From a virus, in the IMG/VR virus record IMGVR_UViG_3300012001_000306, positions 1 to 26,932 of that record: a stretch of DNA of 26,932 bases. One strand, 5' to 3'. A program made the translations under genes and the position numbers. Of the stretch, positions 22,530-26,932 are shown piece by piece (position 1 is the first letter of the stretch; the number at the start of each line of letters is the position of its first letter). Below the pieces are notes generated by a model. That model saw only the letters and a list, made by a program, of their open reading frames with translations, did no database searches and was not told where the DNA came from.

Positions 22530-22795
22530 TAATTTTGTTTCCGCCCCTTGTCTTCGGTGGTCGCCCGACTGTTTTTCCTTGCGCCTTCGCCTTAGCTAAT
22601 CTGGATTGAGTACCCGCCGCCAATAGCTCGCGCGAAGCACGATCCTGAACTGGTATCGCAGCGATGCTTGAACTTTGCCGCCCCCTCATCCACAAACCAG
22701 TAATTGATGCGGAAGCCAGTCCGCTCGTCCTCAATCCGCTGATTCTCAACTGTCTGGTCTTTGGCGCGACAACCCTTGTGCTTTATCAAAAACAT
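22530..22795 (-). pseudogene. Serine recombinase (resolvase/invertase) remnant
   Basis: One minus-strand frame (22795 to about 22680) gives KDQTVENQRIEDERTGFRIN followed by YWFVDEG, the N-terminal catalytic-domain pattern of resolvases although the YxRVS serine motif is degenerate (KGCRAK). A second frame (22650 to 22533) gives ASRELLAAGTQSRLAKAKAQG and KTVGRPPK, the C-terminal helix and hinge before the helix-turn-helix. The middle of the catalytic domain and the DNA-binding domain are missing. So the gene has lost internal sequence and its 3' end, and is inactive. Confidence 0.7.
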
Positions 22796-22875
22796 AACGA
22801 ATGTCTATCCTATACTGCCGTTGTGATTGGGCTATTTGGGACTTTTCGGCGGTACAAAACCAAGTAGGAGGCGCC

Positions 22876-23049
22876 ATGTCTGAGCCGAAGCACCCGACAA
22901 AGCAGCCGACAAAGCAGGATGTCTGCGGCTGGATAAATCATGAAGTGGCCGAGCGCAGACTGCCCCCAGATCTAAAGCAGGTACGGCGTGAGCTTGGATG
23001 GGATTTGCTGCAACAGGATAGTCAATACCGGCGAGAGCGAAATGATTGA
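22876..23049 (+). CDS. Small hypothetical protein
   Basis: This 57-residue ORF has AGGAGG 5-10 nt before its ATG. It starts with the repeated KHPTKQPTKQ and continues CGWINHEVAERRLPPDLKQVRRELGWDLL, a helical, charged segment. It is divergent from the recombinase remnant and overlaps the next ORF by 8 nt. Function unknown; likely a remnant of the second island's operon. Confidence 0.55.
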   Translation: MSEPKHPTKQPTKQDVCGWINHEVAERRLPPDLKQVRRELGWDLLQQDSQYRRERND

Positions 23050-23251
23050 CCTCCCGCACACGCACAACGCCGTCGAAAGCCTGGCAACAGCCTTAGCCAC
23101 GAATAACCCGCAGCATCGCGCGATCTATCTTGAGTCGCTCCGGGCCATCGTCCGCATGGCGCTGGTAGAGAGCGCCTCCGCGCCGATCATTGCGACGCAG
23201 CAGGACATGCTGACGGTAGACGCGATTCTGACACAGAGCAAGATCGTATAA
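23042..23251 (+). CDS. Small hypothetical protein
   Basis: This 69-residue helical ORF (MIDLPHTHNAVESLATALA ... LRAIVRMALVESASAPIIATQ) begins at the ATG at 23042 inside the end of the previous gene. The overlap and even composition argue that it is a translated gene. No family is recognised. Confidence 0.5.
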   Translation: MIDLPHTHNAVESLATALATNNPQHRAIYLESLRAIVRMALVESASAPIIATQQDMLTVDAILTQSKIV

Positions 23252-23694
23252 GGCTGAGTCATGACACTGAGGCTATCGTATTCGCTGACGCGTCTGCAAC
23301 CACCTCTATGGCCCTCGCGTGGGCCACAGCAATGGCCGCAGTGGAGGTTGTTTGCCGTGTCCATCGTGAGGATAGGAGTGTGCCCTCCATCTCAAGGCCT
23401 GCGTTTGTGGATATGCACGCGGGGCGGGGCGGTTTCTCTCGAGGCTATTTTGTATCGCCGATCGTTTTGAGCATAGCAAGAACAGAGTTACTTGGTGACG
23501 TGAGGCCGACTTGCCGGCATCTAGCCATTGGGCAACGGTTAGCTTGGCAGTGGCGAACCCTTAGTGGACACCGCTGCCATGCAACCGGAGGGAGGAAGGA
23601 CGGAAGGAAGTATGTAAGTTAGCCCTCCGAGCGAGGGGCATGGGAATCTAGATTCCAGAGCTCTCCCGCATGGCCTGACCGCTTCAGCGATGGT
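23252..23694. other. 443-bp gap with no supported gene
   Basis: Short ORFs occur in several frames but none shows protein character or a ribosome site. It holds a purine-only run with one C (about 23587-23611) and a 14-bp perfect palindrome GGAATCTAGATTCC (23643-23656). Confidence 0.6.
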
Positions 23695-23928
23695 CTAATA
23701 GCGGTTGTCGCCCCCCCTGTATTCGTTGCCGCCTCGGTCGCCTTGATGGTCTTTGCCATCCTTGTCGCGGCGGTGGTCATCCCGGTTGTCATCGTCGCGG
23801 CGGTCATTCCGGTCGCCGCGGTCATGACTATAGCCTCCATCTCCGCCGCCATATGGCGCCGCGACTACGCAACCGCCGAGTAACACGGACAACACGGCCA
23901 GCGCAAACAAAATCGAGAGACGTTTCAT
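23695..23928 (-). CDS. Small Asp/Arg/Gly-rich lipoprotein
   Basis: This 77-residue protein has a lipoprotein signal peptide MKRLSILFALAVLSVLLGGC with lipobox LGGC (Cys20). The mature part begins VVAAPYGGGDGG and continues as a low-complexity, hydrophilic Asp/Arg/Gly/His repeat (RGDRNDRRDDDNRDDHRRD). Such tails are intrinsically disordered and may bind metals or polyanions. The ATG at 23928-23926 has GGAGCC upstream. Membrane anchoring is well supported; function is not known. Confidence 0.75.
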   Translation of the reverse strand: MKRLSILFALAVLSVLLGGCVVAAPYGGGDGGYSHDRGDRNDRRDDDNRDDHRRDKDGKDHQGDRGGNEYRGGDNRY

Positions 23929-24079
23929 GGCAGGCTCCGCAACAATCGACGATATAGCTTTCGACAGTAAAGTCTCCTTGCAGTTCACGGTGCATTCAAC
24001 ACCGCGTAGTCCGTCGTGTTGGTCCAGGATTAAAGAGATCCTGACCAAATCGGCCCGTGGATAACTAGGGTCACTTTCG

Positions 24080-24106
24080 GCTTTTAGTACACAGGGGGAG
24101 TACACA
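24080..24106. repeat. Extra copy of the island right-end repeat
   Basis: GCTTTTAGTACACAGG (24080-24095) is identical to 22329-22344, and a second AGTACACA follows at 24099-24106. It lies 1.6 kb outside the first element's attR. The surrounding 23929-24396 stretch has no supported gene. Confidence 0.7.
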
Positions 24107-24348
24107 GAATACAGGTCATGCTCATAGAGCCACGCCAGCACTACGTTTCCAGCCGATCATCATTTTCCGGGCGTTGCGCGAAACACAGCGGGAAAGAAGC
24201 CTGGTGGCGAACTGTCGAGAAGTTTTCATTTCGATCCGCCGGCTTTTTCGCAATCGGCTGCGGAATGTCAAAGCAATCACGATACCGCCTTGTTAAGATT
24301 TGTACCTGCCTCCACAGAAGAGCAGAATCTAGCGCCCTAGAAACGCGC

Positions 24349-24388
24349 TACTACCGGCGCCGGCGGTCGGGAAATATACCGGCACCAA
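24349..24388. repeat. 40-bp direct repeat, copy A
   Basis: Starts TACTACCGGCGCCGGCGGTC; 36 of 40 positions match copy B at 25051-25090. A short GCGCCCT lies upstream of both. The copies flank the lipoprotein gene at 24453-24770. Nature unknown; non-coding. Confidence 0.75.
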
Positions 24389-24396
24389 TTCAACGT

Positions 24397-24430
24397 AAAA
24401 GGCCCGCATCGGTTCCGATGCGGGCCTTTT
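24397..24430 (-). terminator. Strong hairpin terminator of the downstream lipoprotein
   Basis: AAAAGGCCCGCATCGG and CCGATGCGGGCCTTTT form a near-perfect 16-bp stem with a tiny loop (24397-24430). It works on both strands but sits right after the minus-strand lipoprotein gene. Confidence 0.85.
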
Positions 24431-24452
24431 AACGTCTTGCCGTTGCGCGACT

Positions 24453-24770
24453 TCAACGGCTGCGGCGGTCACCGTTCCAGCGGCCGTCCCGATGATGTCC
24501 ACGGTGGTGCCAGTGGCGCCCTTCGTCGTGAATGCCGAACCCGAATTCCAGCGTCGGGCCGCCGTAGATCGGCGTTCCATAAGCGGGCGCCACTCCATAC
24601 CCATACATATCCGGGCCATACGGTCCGTACGGATACGAGCCGTATGCCGGGTATGCCGAATAGGCGGGATAGCCTGCGTCGTAAGGAACCACCGCGCATC
24701 CGGTCAGCAAGGCCACGAAAAATAGCGAAACGATTGGGCGGCTCGCCGCGCCTCTGGTAATAGTGTTCAT
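24453..24770 (-). CDS. Tyr/Gly/Pro-rich lipoprotein
   Basis: This 105-residue protein has a lipoprotein signal with lipobox LLTGC after RPIVSLFFVA (Cys25). The mature part is dominated by YPAYSAYPAYGSYPYGPYG repeats, then a GPTLEFGFGIHDEG segment and a His/Arg-rich end (HWHHRGHHRDGRWNGDRRSR). The pattern is common in small outer-membrane lipoproteins of Burkholderiales with unknown function. The ATG at 24770-24768 has no strong Shine-Dalgarno. A hairpin terminator follows. Confidence 0.78.
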   Translation of the reverse strand: MNTITRGAASRPIVSLFFVALLTGCAVVPYDAGYPAYSAYPAYGSYPYGPYGPDMYGYGVAPAYGTPIYGGPTLEFGFGIHDEGRHWHHRGHHRDGRWNGDRRSR

Positions 24771-25279
24771 ATTGATTAGAGTGGGCCAGAACGCAGATGT
24801 TCTCGCCTTTCTCGCTTTGGCCGGCACTGTTTGGTATCCAGATGTAACCAGCCGATCGGTTCTACTGCGCACCCGTGTCCCAGCGTGCGTTATCGCACAG
24901 AACACAAGCAACCTTCATCGCATAATGCATGTGTTCGATCGCTCTCCAACGCGGAGAGAGATCGAGACCGCAAGCTTGTCCATAACAGGTTAATCAAAAG
25001 AAATAGCTTGCGCGTAGCGGAATGGGTGTCATGCCCAAACTGCGCCCTGTTACTACCGGGGCTGGCGGTCGGGAAACATACCAGCACCAAATTTTTTCCA
25101 GCGGCAACTGGTACGCTGGATTGCGCCCCGCCGTGGGGAGCGCGCTTGGGCGACACGCTCTCACACCGACCGGGCGCAAGGCGATAGATGTCAAAGTTGA
25201 CAGGATGGCGCCGCACGGGATTTCACACATAATGCAAATGCTCGTTGTCTCTTCCGCTTCCCCATGGCGGTAGATTTAG
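24771..25279. other. 509-bp gap with direct repeat copy B
   Basis: No supported gene on either strand. It should contain the promoter of the lipoprotein at 24453-24770, but no clear hexamers are seen. Copy B of the 40-bp repeat (TACTACCGGGGCTGGCGGTC...) is at 25051-25090. Confidence 0.6.
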
Positions 25280-25311
25280 CCCGCGCATCGCAAGATGCGC
25301 GGGTATTTTAT
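25280..25311. terminator. Hairpin terminator
   Basis: A perfect 9-bp stem CCCGCGCAT (25280-25288) / ATGCGCGGG (25295-25303) with a 6-nt loop and TATTTTATTT after it on the plus strand. It lies 16 bp beyond the stop of the minus-strand kinase remnant. Confidence 0.65.
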
Positions 25312-25318
25312 TTGCGCG

Positions 25319-26012
25319 TCAATCCGCTCGTTTCCATCCGATCAAATCCTGTTGTTCCCCGCGATCGATGACTGCGCCGGTTGGTGCCGTCCCGATCACC
25401 ACATCGGACGAATCCACATACGCGGGGTGCCAGCGTCGTACAGCTCGCGCGGATTGATCGGCTTGCAGAGGTGATCGTTCATGCCGGCCGCCAGGCGATC
25501 CGCTTCCATCCCATGCGCGGTCATCGCGATGATTGGCAACACGCTGAAACGCTGGTCGGCGCGGATCCGCCGCGTCACTTCATGGCCGTCCATTTCCGGC
25601 ATCCGCACATCCATCAACACCAGGCCGTAGTACGCCGGGTCGGCCGCCAATAGCCGTTCGAGCGCGAGGCGGCCATTGGCGGCGACGTCGGTCACGATAC
25701 CGGCCGCCTGCGTCAGTTCGAGCGCGATTTGCTGATTGATCATATCGTCTTCCACCAGCAGCACGCGCAACGCGCGAAAGCGCGGCACGGCGATGCGCGT
25801 GCCTGGCTGGGCACCCGCGCACTCGGCGCAACCATGCCGATCACGGTCTCGATCAGCGCCGCCGGCAGCAGCGGCTTGCTCAACACGGCGGCGGCGACTT
25901 CAGCGCGCGATCCTGTTGCACCGCCTCGACCAGCGCCATGCCGTCGAAGTCGGGCATCTGCCAGTCGCAGACGACGATCGCATAAGGGCGCTGCGTGCCG
26001 CCGCGCTATCGA
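25319..26012 (-). pseudogene. Hybrid histidine kinase / receiver remnant
   Basis: Two receiver-like domains are visible in different frames. The first, near 25990-25900, reads VVCDWQMPDFDGMALVEAV (phosphoacceptor Asp region) and then stops; LSKPLLPAALIETVIGM (its Lys-Pro motif) follows in another frame. The second (25788 to about 25430) is nearly complete: VLLVEDDMINQQIALEL, LVLMDVRMPEMDGHEV, IIAMTAHGMEADRL and CKPINPREL. A further frame change near 25430 leads to PAYVDSSDVVIGTAPTGAV and a TGA at 25321-25319. The kinase part is missing upstream, where the CAP gene ends. At least three frameshifts mark it as non-functional. Confidence 0.8.
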
Positions 26013-26932
26013 TTACTTCGTCGTGAATGACCAGTTGCGCGTCGCCGCGACGCCATCCACGGTGCCGCTGAACGCGACGTCGTAGACGGTACCCGAGGCC
26101 AGCACGGCGAGCGGAATAATGGCGGCCGCGCTGTTGCCGCCTTCCGGTGTCAGCGGCTGCGTCGCCAGCGGCGTGCCGCCGCGCGGCTGCACGGTAAACG
26201 TCGTTACCGTGACGGTACTGGTGATATCGGCGTGCACGCTGATCGGAAAACCGACCTTGTCGGCGGTCGGCACCGGGTCCGGAGACTCGCTGTCGCTGGA
26301 AAAAGTGGCCGGAATATCGGTCTGGCCGGGAACCGGGTACACCACGTAGTGGCCCTTGCCGAGGCCGCTAGTCAAGCCGTTCGCGGTGAAATCGGTGGTG
26401 AAGTAGGTGGCGCCGCTGGCCGAAGTCGCCGCGCCGGCGCCGGCATCCGTGAACACCGGCTCGAAGATGACGAAGCGGTGAAAAATCGCCGTAATCAAAT
26501 CGTTCGCCGCGTTGACGCCGGAGGTGTCGCCCGTTTTGGCGATGACTTCGCCATACGCGAAGTTCGGCGCGAATTGGTAGCCGGCCCGCGATAAACGATT
26601 GGTGACGTCTGACGGGTTCTCCTTTGGCGGCCCGACGTTTACGCCGGTAAATCCGGGATTGCCGACGGTCTGAGTATGCGTGATGGTGTCGTTCAATGCC
26701 TGATAGTTGGAATGGCCTTGCGCCGCCGTGTCCACAAACGCGTTGCGCGACAGCATCGACAGGCCGACCTGCTGGCGCCGCAAGTTGAACTGGTTGAACC
26801 CGTCGGTCGCTTGTTGCGCGAGAAATGCTTGCGTGGGCGGCGGCGCTGCCGCCGTGCTCGAAGAACCGCCGCCACCACCGCAGGCCGCCAGCAATGAAGA
26901 TGTCAATAGCAGAGGAACCAGATAGCGTGCGC
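26013..26932 (-). CDS. CAP-domain (SCP/PR1-like) lipoprotein, 5' end beyond window
   Basis: The frame is open to the right edge, so the start codon is beyond 26932. The visible N terminus RYLVPLLLTSSLLAAC is the end of a lipoprotein signal (lipobox LAAC) followed by GGGGGSSSTAAAPPP. The CAP domain covers the next 170 residues: FNQFNLRRQQVGLSMLSRNA, AAQGHSNYQALNDTITHTQT (conserved His), YGEVIAKTG and HRFVIFEPVF. The last 100 residues form a beta-sandwich-like domain ending NWSFTTK. Secreted CAP proteins have varied, mostly unknown roles. The start TTG at 26906 is not the true start. Confidence 0.88.
   Translation of the reverse strand, partial: ARYLVPLLLTSSLLAACGGGGGSSSTAAAPPPTQAFLAQQATDGFNQFNLRRQQVGLSMLSRNAFVDTAAQGHSNYQALNDTITHTQTVGNPGFTGVNVGPPKENPSDVTNRLSRAGYQFAPNFAYGEVIAKTGDTSGVNAANDLITAIFHRFVIFEPVFTDAGAGAATSASGATYFTTDFTANGLTSGLGKGHYVVYPVPGQTDIPATFSSDSESPDPVPTADKVGFPISVHADITSTVTVTTFTVQPRGGTPLATQPLTPEGGNSAAAIIPLAVLASGTVYDVAFSGTVDGVAATRNWSFTTK

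Larger units (their letters stand above)
22460..24106. mobile_element. Remnant of a second island in tandem
   Basis: The sequence after attR resembles the left end of the first element, and at 24080-24106 there is another copy of the right-end repeat pair (AGTACACA at 24086 and 24099). Between them are a broken serine recombinase and two small coupled ORFs. No second att core is seen after 24106, so the outer border is uncertain, and the lipoprotein at 23695-23928 may be chromosomal. Confidence 0.4.

Noticed and set aside
23261-23622. Short plus-strand ORFs of 69 and 104 codons
   Set aside because: They overlap each other in different frames, lack ribosome sites and show no protein-like character.
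24890-25216. 108-codon minus-strand ORF containing repeat copy B
   Set aside because: The only shared peptide with the other copy comes from the DNA repeat itself; no ribosome site or domain.

Overview
The left 5.6 kb is the replication-origin-proximal core of a GC-rich betaproteobacterial chromosome. The divergent dnaA / rpmH-rnpA-yidD-yidC-mnmE order and the protein sequences fit Burkholderiales, probably Oxalobacteraceae; the lineage is judged from gene order and familiarity, not from a search. dnaA runs leftward off the window. One consensus DnaA box sits on the inferred dnaA -35 position.

From about 5.64 to 22.46 kb there is a 16.8-kb integrated element inserted at the 3' end of mnmE, the same chromosomal target used by SGI1 (thdF/trmE). 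The mnmE 3' end with the sequence just after it is duplicated at both borders (37 bp identical), and short AGTACACA repeats lie inside each border. All genes of the element point the same way: tyrosine integrase; a DinD homologue; an Ash-like leader ORF lying over an intrinsic terminator; a run of small or decayed ORFs; an AlpA-type regulator; a truncated ParB-like ORF; an 877-aa Toprim/SF3 primase-helicase followed by palindromically arranged iterons (candidate origin); then a tail and packaging block (decayed ORF, coiled-coil ORF, tape-measure protein with a muramidase-like domain, two paralogous small proteins, minor tail protein Z, a candidate cos region, and a Nu1-type small terminase); then cargo (a chimeric HAD/membrane ORF and a VapBC45-like toxin-antitoxin pair). 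I recognise no large terminase, portal, protease, capsid or tail-tube gene. It therefore reads as a phage satellite (P4/PICI-like replication with its own small terminase) that unusually carries a tape measure and a minor tail protein. A decayed prophage is the main alternative.

Between about 22.46 and 24.11 kb are signs of a second, mostly deleted island in tandem: left-end-like sequence after the right att core, a broken serine recombinase, two small overlapping ORFs, and another copy of the right-end AGTACACA repeat.

The remainder (23.7-26.9 kb) looks like chromosome under decay: two small lipoproteins on the minus strand, a 40-bp direct repeat flanking one of them, a hybrid-kinase receiver remnant with several frameshifts, and the 3' part of a CAP-domain lipoprotein gene that enters from the right edge.
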